From Monosporascus cannonballus (Eukaryota > Ascomycota > Sordariomycetes > Xylariales), in contig QJNS01000034.1 in assembly GCA_004154925.1 (NCBI GenBank), forward strand, positions 352,942 to 416,941: a DNA stretch of 64,000 nt. The letters are read 5' to 3'. The notes beneath the pieces are model-generated. The model saw only the letters and a program-made list of their open reading frames with translations. It was not told where the DNA came from and searched no databases. Positions 51,950 through 63,784 of this stretch are shown in pieces. The stretch's first letter is position 1. Each line of letters starts with the position of its first letter. Made by a program: the position numbers and the translations under genes.

Positions 51950-53456
51950 GTCAGGCGCTAGTCAAAAAAATGGCGCACTACTCCGTCTAGCTTCAAAATC
52001 GCACTCAAAATGCCATAATGATTTTACTCCTTGATAACTTAACAAAATCGGTAACGATAATATAATACTTTTGTATTATCGTAAAAAACGACATACCGCG
52101 ATTATTTTAAGTATTTTTCTATCTTTTTTTAATTTCTTTTATCTTTTTAAGTAATGATTATAAACGCTAACAGTACGACTACAACTAAAATTAAAGGATA
52201 TAAAAAACTTAATAATACTTTTTACGTCGGTATTTCAAATCGCCAAATTTTCAAGATATTCGACGTCCTCGAGACCATAAATAGGCGTTAAGTAAAGGAA
52301 AAAGCTTTTGATATATTGCTTCGTAACAATAAAAAAGAAAAAAAAAATCGCAAATTCGACGAATTATAAATCGACCTTATTAATCACTTTTATCAGAATA
52401 TACCTTACCCCTGGTATAACTACCGGCTAAAATGGCAGGAATTCGCAAAAAAAAACCGGAACGAATTTTCAGTATTCTATAAATATTTTCAAAAAGGCCT
52501 TTAAGCCGTTAAAGATTTACATTCGTCCCAAAACTAAAAAAACCTAGGCCTAATAATTTTACCAAAAAGCAACAGGTAAAATAAGCCCTATAAAAGTTAA
52601 ATAAAGGCTATTAAAAAAATATTAACTTTTTCGTAAGACTTATCTCCGAAAATAAAATACATTTTAGTTTTAGGAAAAAAGGCAGAAATAACGTCAAAAA
52701 AAAGCTAAGGATTACAACGTATAGTAAACTGTTATCGAATCCAACGTTATTATGGACCGAGGACAACGCCGGCAGAAATAACGTTTGTAACAAAAACTTT
52801 ATTACGATCCTCCTTTTGGATATCATAAACAAAAGGCCTACTACGCAGTAAGATTAATAACTGCGAATAACTGGCGATTATTACTTTTCTGGTACGAAAT
52901 TAAAAACTTTCGCAATAAAATAACTTCGGCGAAATATATCGAAATCATAAAATAAGCGATAACTTTCGTAATACTTTATCTCGGCCGCAAGGACTTAATC
53001 ATATAACAGGATGGCAATTTAAGCCATATTTCGAAAATTACGAAAAAATAATATCAAAAAAAGGTTATATCGTTATTTACAACGTTTACGATAGCCCCGA
53101 AACGAACCCGATTGAAAGCATCATTAAAAAAGTTAAATCCCATATCGCGAATAACCTTTATATTAATACGTAAGAACTTGTGAAACTAGCTAAAAAAGGA
53201 TGGGATATAATAAATAAAAGGCGGCAAAAGGCTATATTTAAATTCATAGTACAACGGTGAAAAAACCTTATTAATAACAAAGAATAACGTATAACCTATT
53301 AGATTAATAGCTAAAGTGATCATAATACGCATTTATAAAGCTTTATATCCATAAACTCGTATATAACCTTTGTTGCATCTTGATATATATGTAAATTTTA
53401 TGGAATTTTAGATAGTGGGGCGGTTGGGTGCGCCATTTAATTTGACCAGCGCCTGC
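51950..53456 (+). mobile_element. Tc1/mariner-type DNA transposon, RIP-degraded
   Basis: 1507 bp between TA dinucleotides (51948-51949 and 53457-53458). Terminal inverted repeats: the left starts GTCAGGCGCTAGTC and includes AAATGGCGCAC; the right, inverted, reads GCAGGCGCTGGTC and also includes AAATGGCGCAC. Similarity continues for about 55 bp with small gaps. One transposase frame lies inside. The body is AT-converted while DNA just outside both ends is normal, so RIP stayed within the element. It splits the GC-normal island. Confidence 0.88.
52154..53260 (+). pseudogene. Transposase of the mariner element (DDE superfamily), broken by stops
   Basis: A single frame of 369 codons from ATG 52154 to TGA 53258-53260 can be read without frameshift. 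Its internal stops are almost all TAA/TAG where Gln fits. The N-terminus holds a helix-turn-helix-like part (VGISNRQIFKIFD, about residues 29-41). The C-terminal DDE catalytic part ends with the diagnostic YDSPETNPIESIIKKVKSH, equivalent to SPDLNPIENxW of Tc1/mariner enzymes, and then ELVKLAKKGWDII. RIP has also changed some catalytic-region residues. It would have bound the terminal repeats and moved the element by cut-and-paste; it cannot be made now. Confidence 0.85.
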
Positions 53457-53458
53457 TA

Positions 53459-54935
53459 ATGTAGGTGCTTAATATGTATACGAGCTAATCTCCTCGTCGC
53501 TTAGGTGTGAATAGTTACCGAGAAATCATTCTGGCAAATATGTTAGTTGCAGCCAGATGGGAGAGCTTTGGGTTGATGTGGGGTTCCCAGGTTCTTCAAC
53601 TGTACAGCTAGGTACTCGGCATCCATCACCCAGCGCAGAGGACGCCACCAACGTTAGGACTCCGCTAGTCTCTGCCCCGGGTCGAGAATCATCACTATAT
53701 GAGGCTCGGAACTAAGCGGCAGAGGGTGCATCTGCGCCGGGATAGGTAACATCTATTCGTTCTTGTCGGCCAATCCCACCTGCTGAAACCTGGACGGGAC
53801 CGGCACAGCGGCAAACTCTCCCAAGCATAAGGTAAACATGGTGGCAATAAGTCCTGTTAGCTTGTACGGATGTAGGTATCTTTTTCGCCAGCGAGCCATC
53901 AGGTGCATGTTGTCCGTTGATCATGGAGGTCCTACCACATACCTAGCGGTTATATGTAGGTACTCTAGTATACATTGGAACAGATACATCTCTTCCGTAC
54001 TCCCCAGCACGACAAGGGGACCGCTGTAGGTAATCGGGCCTAGTTCATAAACGTGCACGCCAGTGACATTTTCCTACAAGGGTCGATCAGGCCGGGAAAA
54101 AGAAAAGGATAAAACAAGAGACCATCACCCACGGCATGGTAAAGCCCCGTCGTCCTTGGGCCGAATCTTAATGTACATGGCACTGGCCTTAATTCCGCTT
54201 CCCACGCTCTTCGACCACTCGCCACGTTCGACCTCATTAACACCGCCTCCGAACAATGAACGGCGACGGTATGGGCCTCCCCAATGCCATGGCACCATTT
54301 AGTCCGCCCATGGTGGATACAAGACGATTGCGTCCTCGGCGTAATCGGGCTTACTGGTTAGCAAACTGGCTGCTTCCCTTCGACAAGCCGTTCCTCAGAA
54401 TCCTGACTCTGCCTATGATGTATTAAGCCAATCATGCATCTGTAGGTACATACCGTTCGAGGTCTGTATCGCAGGGAGGATCGGATCTCTTCCCGGGTTG
54501 GCATTTCACGCGGCGTGTTCCTCACTTATGTAGGCTGGTTTGTAGCCTCTACGAAAACTGCATCCATAATGTGAGAAATACTCCGGTCGCTGAGGGTCAC
54601 GGTCTTCTAGAAGAGATCTACGTCCACCTATATTACAAAGCCATTCAGTTGTTGTAGATCATATCCCATAATAGCAGGCTTCTCAATCATCCGATCGGTA
54701 GTGGCAGATCCCCAAAATAGAAGATGTTGTTCTCTCTCGTAGACTACAACAACATGGCCAAGATGACCATCTTGAGGTGGCGCGCCACCGCCCTTGTCCA
54801 AATTCTGACCGATGATCGAAGAGGTGCTTGATGCTAACTTGAAAGTCGATCATTATTAGTTTAACCGAGAACGTGAGCGTTCGGATACGACACTCCAACG
54901 TTCCCTCGGTTCCCCTAGCTGGCTGCGGGTCAATA
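53459..54935. other. Intergenic, GC-normal, no gene recognised
   Basis: Open frames are all under about 80 codons and overlap on both strands. No domain, tRNA or repeat was identified. Confidence 0.45.
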
Positions 54936-54941
54936 CCCCGA

Positions 54942-55214
54942 CTGGGGATGGCACCTCCGGATTGGGGTTACGCGGGTGTGCATACCCACCATCCCATGCC
55001 ACGGTCACATCTAGAACGGGGAGTGGTTCCAGATCTCCCGTATCCACCCAACAGCATGTAAGCAAGAGGGCAGAGATCCGGGCGCGTCTGTCGAGGCGAG
55101 ATTTCTATCGGTCCGGTTGCCCGCCTCTCCATCCCCACGGAAGGTGATATATTATGGCTGGGCTCCCTGCCTCAAAAGCATCTCCTTCCTCTTCTCCTCA
55201 CGCGTAGCCCCCAC
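54942..55214. promoter_or_regulatory. Cluster of candidate CreA (SYGGRG) sites upstream of the sugar transporter
   Basis: CTGGGG at 54942-54947, CTCCGG (CCGGAG on the other strand) at 54955-54960, CCCCAC (GTGGGG) at 55133-55138 and again at 55209-55214. SYGGRG is the established binding core of the carbon catabolite repressor CreA/Cre1. The first two form a close pair, the arrangement usually associated with in vivo repression. The short motif occurs often by chance, so this is only suggestive. Confidence 0.3.
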
Positions 55215-55330
55215 TCTCGGCAGGAGGTCAATCCCAGGGATCTCTGCGAGAAAACTTTCATAACTCTTTGGTCAACTGAACACAGCAGTCGCTCGACCAT
55301 TTGCGGTTCGAAGCCAGATAAAGCGACAAG

Positions 55331-57162
55331 ATGGTTCTCGGCAAGATCACGGCGAAGACGCGTGCGAAAGATGAGAAGATCGTGGTTGCGCGGGAGGAGG
55401 CGCCGGTCTTCGAAAAGGTCAACTGGATGAAGGATCCCGGTTTGCGAAAGCTCTACTGGCATGTCTTCGTCCTCTTTTTTGCTTCGGCCACTACTGGCTA
55501 CGATGGGTATGTTCCGTCTTTGGGGATATTCGAGTCCGGCCGGGGTTCTAATGCAGCCGAACAGAATGTTCTTCAATTCTGTTCAGGTCTTCGATTCTTG
55601 GACCTCGTTCTTCGGCAATCCGTCGGGAGGAACACTTGGTCTCCTCGGTGCCTTGTACCAGATTGGTAGCATAGCGTCGATTTGGATGGTGTAAGTGCAT
55701 CCATTCACAAGTCGCGCCGCATTGACGCTCGTGCTCCTAACACATACACACACAGGCCTATAATCGCCGATAACTACGGTCGTAAATTGCCCATCATTAT
55801 TGGTTGCGTGATCATGACCGCCGGTTCCTTTCTTCAGGGATTCTCACAGAATATGGGTTCTTTCATGGGCGGTCGTGTCATGCTAGGCTTCGGCAACAGT
55901 CTGGCTCAGCTTTCATCTCCGATGTTGTTGACTGAGATCTGCCACCCCCAGCATCGTGGGCGTGTTACGGCCGTCTACAACTGTCTATGGAACGCCGGTG
56001 CCATCGGTGAGTGCCTGAAAGCCGTTATTTGACCAACCCGGGCGTAGCCAGCTAACTCTTTGAAAGTCGAGACATGGCTCGCATTCGGTACGAATTTCCT
56101 CGGCAACGAGTGGTCGTGGCGCGTTCCTGCCATCGTCCAGGCCGTCCCCTCCGCATTCCAGCTCGCTTTCATCTGGTGGGTGCCAGAGTCCCCCCGATAC
56201 CTCATTGCCAAAGATAAGGACGACGAAGCCCTCCAGATGCTTGCGAAGTATCACGCCAACGGCAATGTCAACCATCCCACCGTCCAGTTCGAATACCGGG
56301 AGATCCGGGCCACCATCAAGAAGGAGATGGAGAGCAAAGCGAACAGCAGCTACCTGGACTTCGCCAAGACAAAGGGCAACCGTTACCGATTCTTCGTGCT
56401 TCTTTCGCTCGGTTTCTTCTCGCAGTGGTCGGGGAATGCTATCATCTCCAACTATGCCAACAAGCTGTACGAATCAGCTGGTATCTTCAGTTCCACTGCA
56501 AAGTTCGGTGTAAGTAGTGGATTGCCCCCCCTCGTGTTCCATACTGATCCTGTTTAAAGCTCTCCGGCGGTCAAACCATCCTGGCCCTCGTCGTCTCCGT
56601 CACCATGGCCTCGCTTGTCGACAGGTTCGGTCGCCGGCCGATGTTCTTGGTCGCCACCGGGGGTATGTTCGGCGTGCTGGCGTTCTGGACCCTGACCGCC
56701 GGTCTTTACCAGGAGAAGCAGGCGCCCGGCGCGGACAAGGCCATGATCTTCTTCATCTGGCTCTTTGGTTTCTTCTACAGCGTTGCCTGGTCCGGTCTGC
56801 TGATCTCCTACGCCATCGAAATCCTGCCCTACAAACTCCGAGCCAAGGGTCTGATGCTGGTCAACATCTTCGTCCAGGCCGCGCTCTGCCTCAACACCTA
56901 TGTGAACCCGCTCGCTTTCGACGGGTTCAGCAAGGGCGGCCACGATTCCAGCTGGAAACTCTATCTCATTTACACTTGCTGGGTCTTCGGCGAGTTCGTC
57001 TTCGTCTACTTCATGTACGTCGAGACGAAGGGCCCCACCCTCGAGGAGCTTGTCAAGCTCATCGATGGCCCCGACGCTGTCGCCCACGTCGACCTCAGCC
57101 AGGTCGAGAAGGAGCAGGCTATGCGCAGCGAGACGAACGAGGTCGTCGAGCATAAGGTTTAA
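55331..57162 (+). CDS. MFS sugar transporter (lactose permease/hexose transporter-like)
   Basis: Five exons: 55331-55506, 55565-55690, 55756-56006, 56067-56509, 56560-57162, giving 532 aa, the usual size for fungal 12-helix sugar porters. Introns are 58, 65, 60 and 50 bp with GT...AG ends and CTAAT, CTAAC, CTAAC and CTGAT branch motifs; all phases join. Family motifs: TTGYDG after the first helix (about 53-58), NYGRK (about 107-111), GRVMLGFGNSLAQ, then the PESPRYL signature (224-230), a helix-7 QWSGNAIISNYANK segment and DRFGRRP (353-359). The C-terminus is VETKGPTLEEL then a charged tail, as in proton-coupled sugar importers of the plasma membrane. The QWSGN/NYANK type is seen in lactose permease and cellodextrin-type branches, but substrate cannot be read from sequence. 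The frame is intact, with no RIP. Candidate CreA sites lie upstream. Confidence 0.93.
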
Positions 57163-58516
57163 TAGTCCTACTTTTGTTAATTTCCACTCATATCTACTCC
57201 CACGACATTGGACCGGATTAAGGCGTCGTGTTTTCATCGGATACCCCTTCTTCACGTACCTTAGCGAACATCTGCCGTTCCCCCTTGCCAAAAGCACCAG
57301 GTTGCCAATGCAGTCGCAATCGAAATATAAAGTTTGGGCCTAGTGAATATACCATTGCTGTTGACTAGGTCCTGTCGGATAGCCTGCCTTTGTCCAGGAA
57401 GCTCGTGAGATGCTGTAATAAGCCGAGGGGCTACCAGCCTCTCGGAAGAGATTCTGGTCGTAGTGGAAATAGCCTTCATCTTCGGTCAGATGAGTCGTGG
57501 CTGAAGCCATTGGACACTGGGATGTTGTAGTATATCTCAGGCCCACCTTAAAACCAGGATTATTCCACCCTCCAACGGCCATTAACTACGGTGGCGTCGA
57601 ATATCTTCACATCACTACCCTCGTCATCGTAAAGGTCTATTTCCCCCGGTCAACGTCTTTTCCCGGTCTTCTACGTCCTCAAAACATACGAGGATATGGA
57701 GTCATTCGCACTTGCGTCGCAACACTCGGGCGCCATCAACCACATCCACACTGTCCACCTTGACGCGTCGGTCATGATGGCGGCACGGGAAATGTGCTTG
57801 GCGTTGAAGATCGTCGTCATCGGCTGGGTTGCCATCACCGGAAGAAAAGCACTTTTGGGGGGGCGTAATAAGTCAACGTGAGTGATAGGAAAATCGTGGG
57901 AGGGTACAAGGTGCTGCTGGATCCGAGCACGCCACTTCGGCCGGTATCCTAGACCACAGTATCTTCTGTCGGGCTGGCCGAAGATCTGCTTTGGGAACAC
58001 CTTGACATACACCGCACATAGTTTCCGAAAATGCCCGGCGAGCTCCTTTCTCTCTCTCTTCTCTCTCTCTTCTGATATCAGGGATTGGACGTTAAGATGA
58101 TCCTGCCAAAGACACCCGGACTACGACTTGGCATAGAGCCGCCTGGACACACCTTAGATCTACTTAGTGAGCTACTCTATGTGAGATATTAGAAGAGACA
58201 TGTCCTCGTGCTGCAATTGCCCATTTAAGTAGTCATCTACCCGGTTCTTGCACTGAGTGAACCTTAATACTCAGTGTTACGAGAATGTAAAAAATGCGTG
58301 ACAGTTGGTAACGGCCCGACAGGAGCGAATCGCCATCATGAAAAGCGGCTGGGCTTGTGATGACGGTAGAGACATTTCGGGACTTTGACCCACCAAGATT
58401 TCGCTTTGACGTGCATCATTGGCGATTTTACCTCGACCGCCCGCATCGACAACCACATTGCAACCATTCCTTCAAGCTGGGTATTGTTCAACGATAGTCA
58501 CTTAGGAATATCTAAT
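57163..58516. other. Intergenic between transporter and SDHAF1
   Basis: No gene recognised. A pyrimidine-rich tract (CT repeats) lies at 58045-58073. An 80-codon minus-strand frame (57340-57582, beginning MAVGGWNNPGF) and a 113-codon minus frame (57671-58012) look protein-like in places but match no family I know. They could be decayed exons. Confidence 0.4.
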
Positions 58517-58887
58517 ATGCGTCTATCAGGTCTACAGAAGGAAGTGCTGGGGCTGTATAGGCAGTGCCTGCGTGAGAGCCGAAAGAAGCCACCGGTTGGT
58601 AGTTTCTCAACTCACATGTAACACTTTATATATGCATCCTCGTATGTGTGCGGGCTAACGTGGTATGTAAAAGGAAACGCGCTCGCACTTTGAGGCCTTT
58701 GCGAGGTAAATCCCTTCCAACGGATTGTGCAGAAGCTCGTAGTTGGGCTTACACAATCAGGTCTGAATTCGACAAGAGTATCAAGATCGACAAGCGAGAC
58801 TTTGGTGCCATAGAATTCCTCCTCCGAAAAGGCCGACGCCAGTTAGAGGTGTACTCGGCGCCTGGCATCAAAGACATTCATGGTTAA
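58517..58887 (+). CDS. SDH6: Succinate dehydrogenase assembly factor 1 (LYR-motif protein)
   Basis: Three exons, 58517-58594, 58674-58705 and 58761-58887, give a 78-aa protein. It begins MRLSGLQKEVLGLYRQCLRE (LYR at 13-15), continues KKPPETRSHFEAFARSEF across both splice joins, and ends with FLLRKGRRQLEVY (56-68). This is the full SDHAF1/Sdh6 layout. SDHAF1 acts in the mitochondrial matrix, helping load iron-sulfur clusters into Sdh2 and protecting it during complex II assembly. Introns are 79 bp (donor GTTGGT, unusual; branch CTAAC) and 55 bp (GTAAAT...CAG). The start was chosen because the upstream frame has no ATG. Residues 41-46 (DKSIKI) differ from the Arg/Lys-rich EFRK... usually found there, so a diverged second copy is possible. 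The frame is intact and free of RIP. Confidence 0.85.
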
Positions 58888-59258
58888 ATACGAAGCTTGG
58901 GTATGCGGCGATGCTTGATGCCCCTTGTTTGCGTCAGTCTGATGCAGGAGCTTGAAGGTATTCCTGTCGCAGTAGTTACACCCAAGTGCCAGATCGCCCG
59001 TTTAGGAAGCGATGGGAAGGGGTAGTCAGCTTCATTTATCTTTCCAGTGGACCTAGCTACACAAACTGTGCTTGGGAAACGGCGACCCAAAGGATATGGG
59101 GTGTCTAAACGCTCAGTGAGGTGTAGACTCCAGCTCCAAATTAGAGCAAACTCATCCCCCCAAACCTATGCTTCTGCTTCTCAACACAGCTTTCTTTCAA
59201 CATCACTTTGATTGCTTCTTGGAACGCTTTTTGGCACGGTCTTTTTTGGATTTCAACA
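58888..59258. other. Intergenic; pyrimidine-rich promoter-like segment at its right end
   Basis: No gene seen. 59158-59255 is rich in CT and TTC runs and ends TTTCAACA directly before an ATG, the look of a fungal 5' untranslated leader. Confidence 0.4.
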
Positions 59259-59372
59259 ATGACTAACCTCGGACCCCACATAATGAATGACCCTAACAAT
59301 GAATACGACTTTTCTCCACAACAACAACCATTTCTTAAAGCTTCACTCTGCGATAATTCAACAACCCTTTAG
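59259..59372 (+). pseudogene. Possible N-terminus of a gene cut by a transposon
   Basis: ATG in good context (CAACAATGAC) after a pyrimidine-rich leader. It opens 37 codons starting MTNLGPHIMNDPNNEYDF and then SPQQQPF, and closes at TAG 59370-59372, 2 bp before the repeat R terminus at 59374. I do not recognise the family. The simplest reading is a gene whose first exon remains after the repeat element inserted; a chance small frame is the alternative. Confidence 0.3.
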
Positions 59373-59373
59373 T

Positions 59374-62300
59374 TTACCTCAGCTAGCTCAGGCCTCCCTG
59401 GCTCGTTTTCCCAATTTCTTCAAAGTCACTCAAGTACCGCTCCACAACGCTAAATATTAACCAATCAAATCCCAAATCCCCGTAACGAGCCAGCGAGGCC
59501 TGAGTTATAATTGCGTAAAAACGGCTTCGTTTGGTGCATTTGCTTTTTCAAAAAAACAAAAATCCGTAATAACTTAACAACAATACGTTTCTATATATAT
59601 ATATATATGATTACCTTAACCATGGTTTATTATCAATACCACGATGGTCCTGATCAGGACCTATTTGTTATTCCTAGACCTCAACGCGTATAATAGTTGC
59701 AGCCCGAGCCCGTTACGTTATCATCCCCCCTTTCAAAACATAATAAATCCGAATTTTCTTAATTTTACCGGGCCACGCCCTTAAAACAGAATATACGTAC
59801 GCGTACTTTAAATTTCTGGCATTAACATAAAAAAATTAATATAACGTTTAAAAATTTTATTCGTGGTTAGGTTTTTTACGATAATTTAGGCCGAATTACC
59901 AATTCGACCGCTCGGATTAACCGATTAATTAATATCTTAAAAAAAAACAAATATGCGAAAAGCTGTTAGTATACGAAAATTAATAGGAATTTTTAATTTC
60001 CGCTAATTAGAATCCCGTTATATACAGATACTATAATATATTATACGAAGAACTTATAGCTTTCGTAAAAGGGCTTAAATTCCGTCACCCGCCGGAAAAG
60101 GTATTATTCGAAATTAAAATAATCTATATTATTTTGGACGAAAATTAATATTTTGTAAAAGCGCTTACTTTTAATTAACTTAAGCTTTTAAACCAGGTGG
60201 TTATATATCTTAAAAAAATAATAATCGTATAATGCGAAACGAAAAACGAAACGGTTCCGTAATAATAATAATCCGGATATTTTTATATATATATTTTTTT
60301 TATAATCCTAGCTATTATGGTTAAAATAATTTCTAAAATTAACGGCAATTATTTATCTTATTTACTAAGTAAGTTTTTATTATTTTCGGGTTTATTACGG
60401 GATGATATCAATATATTAAATAAGTTAAGTATTTATAAAAATTATTATATATTAAATAAAGATATAATTCGATTAATAAAAAAATTAAGGTAACCGTATT
60501 AATTCCTTTATAATTATATAGTTTTAATTAAGATAAATTACGTTTTATAACTAGGTATAATAAGGCGATATTATGTTTTAGTACGATAATTTTAATATTT
60601 AAAACTATATTCGTAATGTAACGTTTCGATACAGTATCGTTATACGAAATATTATTACCGCTTTTATTTATTATTATAACAATATTCTTAAAAAAATTAA
60701 AATAATTTATGTTCCAGCCTAATTAATATTATAAAATAAAACAGTTTTATAAAACGTTATAATAATATCTAATACCGCCTAATATTCTTTATTAATTCGT
60801 AATTAATATTATCCGGATTTCAATTTTTATTTTTATTAATACGTTTTATAAATATAACAAATAAAAGTTCCCCGGTTTTGTTATATTAAAACGTATTCCA
60901 TATAATAAACGCCGTTTAATTTCGTTAAATATAATTAACGAAAATAAAGGTATTATTAACGGTACTTATAACGTTTATTAAAAAAATTTTGAAAGATATA
61001 TAAATTTAAAATTTTTTTATCGGTTTTCGAAACGTTTTTATCTTATTTATAAAAATTAGAAAATAATTAGTTATATTCGGAAAATATAGGCCAATTACGT
61101 CGAAATAACCGATCCATATAATAGAAAACGGTAATTCCTTTTTATTCTTACTTTATTTCACATATAAATAAATATTTTACTTATATTTATACGTATTTAT
61201 TGGCCCGATAATATAACTAGGACGTATAAAATATAAATAATTTTAAAAACGGATTATTAATTTTTAAATAAAATAATCTACTTATATTAAAAATTATTAA
61301 AGGTTTATTTTTTCGAACCTTTTATTGTTTATATATATAATGTTCGTATATTTACGTTATTTTTGTAGGAATTACATATTCGATACGAACTATTTATAAT
61401 AAAAGCATTTAACGTATATAAAAATTTTTTGGAATATTTCGATCGAAAACGTTTTTTCGAAAACCGAATTTGCCGAATTTATAAAATATATATATTTCCG
61501 GTTAACCGTGGCCGACTTTAAATTTATTGCGCATAACGTAATTTCGAAATATTTTGGTCGTACTGGATAAATAAGAAAAGTATTACGGGATTTTAATTAA
61601 AATATATTAATAAATAAAGATTTTTTCGATAAAAATCTTTTATTATTATTTATTAATAATATATTACTTAATAATATAAATAACTTAACGGATAATTTAT
61701 AAATATTTTATCTATTAATTCGGGAATATAATTTATTTATGTTATTTTCTAAGCGGCGTAATTTTAATTAAAACGTACCGAATAAAGTTTTCTTATTAGA
61801 TAATTACGGAACCGGAAATATTTTTAATACGGCCAATATTTTATAAGGCGATAATTTTTAACCTTATTAAAAATAATAATTAATCGTTAATCGATATTGC
61901 TTTTATTAATAGAAAGTTTTAAAATTATTGCCGTTTTTTTAAAAAAATCTAGGTTTATTTATACCTTTCGGATATTATACGATATGGCGATATTAGTTAT
62001 ATTAAACGGTTAATACCGATATTATTATTTTTTTATAAGGCCGATTAATTTAATTACGGAAAAAAATTTTAATTTCGATTAAATATTACGTTTTATAATA
62101 TTAAATTAAGTATTTATTAATTTAGTCTTAATGTCAAATTTAATTCCGATAAAATATAAAGAAAAAATATAAAAAACATTTAATCGAAAAGGCGAATATT
62201 ATAATCTGGGGCTTGTTAACGAATTCCGCCGGTCGAAAAATAATATATATAACGTTAATATTATTTTTTTCCGAAATTCATTTTTAATTAAATATTTTAT

Positions 62301-63780
62301 ATCCTTATAACGCGAATTTTATAACCGTTATATTTTTTCGCAAAATAAAATTACGTTATTCGGGGTTTTTGTAACGAAATCCTTAAACATATTTATTTTC
62401 TATTTCGGAATTTCTGGTTTATTAAAGGATATTTATTTCGGATTAAAAAGGATAATTAAGATTCTAAATATATTTTAGCCGCAGGCCGTAAAGTTATAAA
62501 AATTAAATTTATCGATTTTAATAATACCATACTTATTATTAATAACATAAATAAACTTAATTAACTAAATATGGCAAAAAATAAAAATTAACTTATAAAT
62601 AATTTTAACGTAATTACTCGAAAAACTGCTAATATCGAATTTGTTAAAGATAATTTGGTTCCGGATAACCGTAATATCTTATATATAAAAAAAAGTTATA
62701 ATCTTATAATACAAATTATCGATAACTTAATTAATAATTTTGATTAAGGCGGTTCGTTATCGTTATCGTTATTATCGGATAAACAAAATAAGGATTTATT
62801 AAACGAAAATAAATTATTAATATAATTTTTTACTTTTTTATTACTTTATATTTTTCTATAAGTAATATAATATTTATATTATAATTTTAATATTAATAAA
62901 ACTTTATTTATTAAGTAATCTTAATTAATTAATTTCGAAATTATCTTATATATTATTATAATTACTTAGTTATTATATTAACGTAATTTATTTACTTCCG
63001 GTAATAAAATTACAAATAAAAAAAATAATATTTTACGATATAGTACGCTGTATAATTTTTAATAAAATTAATATAAATAATTAAATTTATAATTTACATA
63101 ATCCTAATTAATTATATCTCGTTTAAACGTTTTATGTTTTATAAAATTATATAAAAATATTATATTATTTATAATTAAATATAACGCATAATTTCGGATT
63201 AACCCGTATGCATTGTTTATAATTAATTTACTAATTAACATTTTTAAATATTTTTTAAGATTTTTTCCCTTTATTTTACCATTTTTCGGGCGTTATTATA
63301 ATTTATGTATTAATAATTCCTTTTACGTTTTCGGGTTTCAAAATCTTATTTGTTTTAGGCGTAATGTTTGGATTTAAATCTTTTTTAAAAAGTTTTATTT
63401 AGATTATATAATAATGTCGAATATTTAAAGATTATATATAAATATTTTTCGCCGCGTTTTTATATATAATTTACGTTTTTATTACCCGTATAATTCCGTA
63501 AATTATAATATTTATAAAATAATTATATAATATATATTTCTTAATTAAACAGCTTAATCTATAAAGTTATAAACCTTTTTTCGTATCGTTTATATAATAT
63601 CCGGTTTATATACTTTGTTTTTAAATTACGAAAACCATAATTAATTAAAAATCTGTAATTAATTTAACAATTTAATAATTTATAAGGCCGGCATAATCCG
63701 CCATAACGTATATTTTATTCTGCCGATTATTATTACACAAAATATTTCGAATTATATTATTAATATTTAATATTTATATA
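59374..63780. mobile_element. Unclassified RIP-degraded element, with repeat R (copy 3) at its left end
   Basis: Copy 3 of repeat R runs 59374-59575 (minus relative to the other copies), with 21-bp inverted arms at 59387-59407 and 59484-59504. Normal-GC DNA continues to about 59740, ending in a C-run (59725-59733) that on the minus strand resembles a polypurine tract. Beyond it everything is RIP-mutated. Around 59940-60230 a + strand frame with Gln-type stops reads YEELIAFVKGLKFRHPPEK and on to KALTF, gag-like in character. Around 61000-61150 a minus-strand frame faintly resembles a Copia integrase. The two clues disagree on orientation, so class and strand remain open. The right border is not defined. 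Confidence 0.4.
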
Positions 63781-63784
63781 AATA

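Noticed and set aside
56554..57297. 247-codon minus-strand ORF, and a 212-codon + ORF at 56517-57155
   Set aside because: Both are shadows of transporter exon 5. The + strand frame with the DRFGRRP motif and correct splice phases explains the region.
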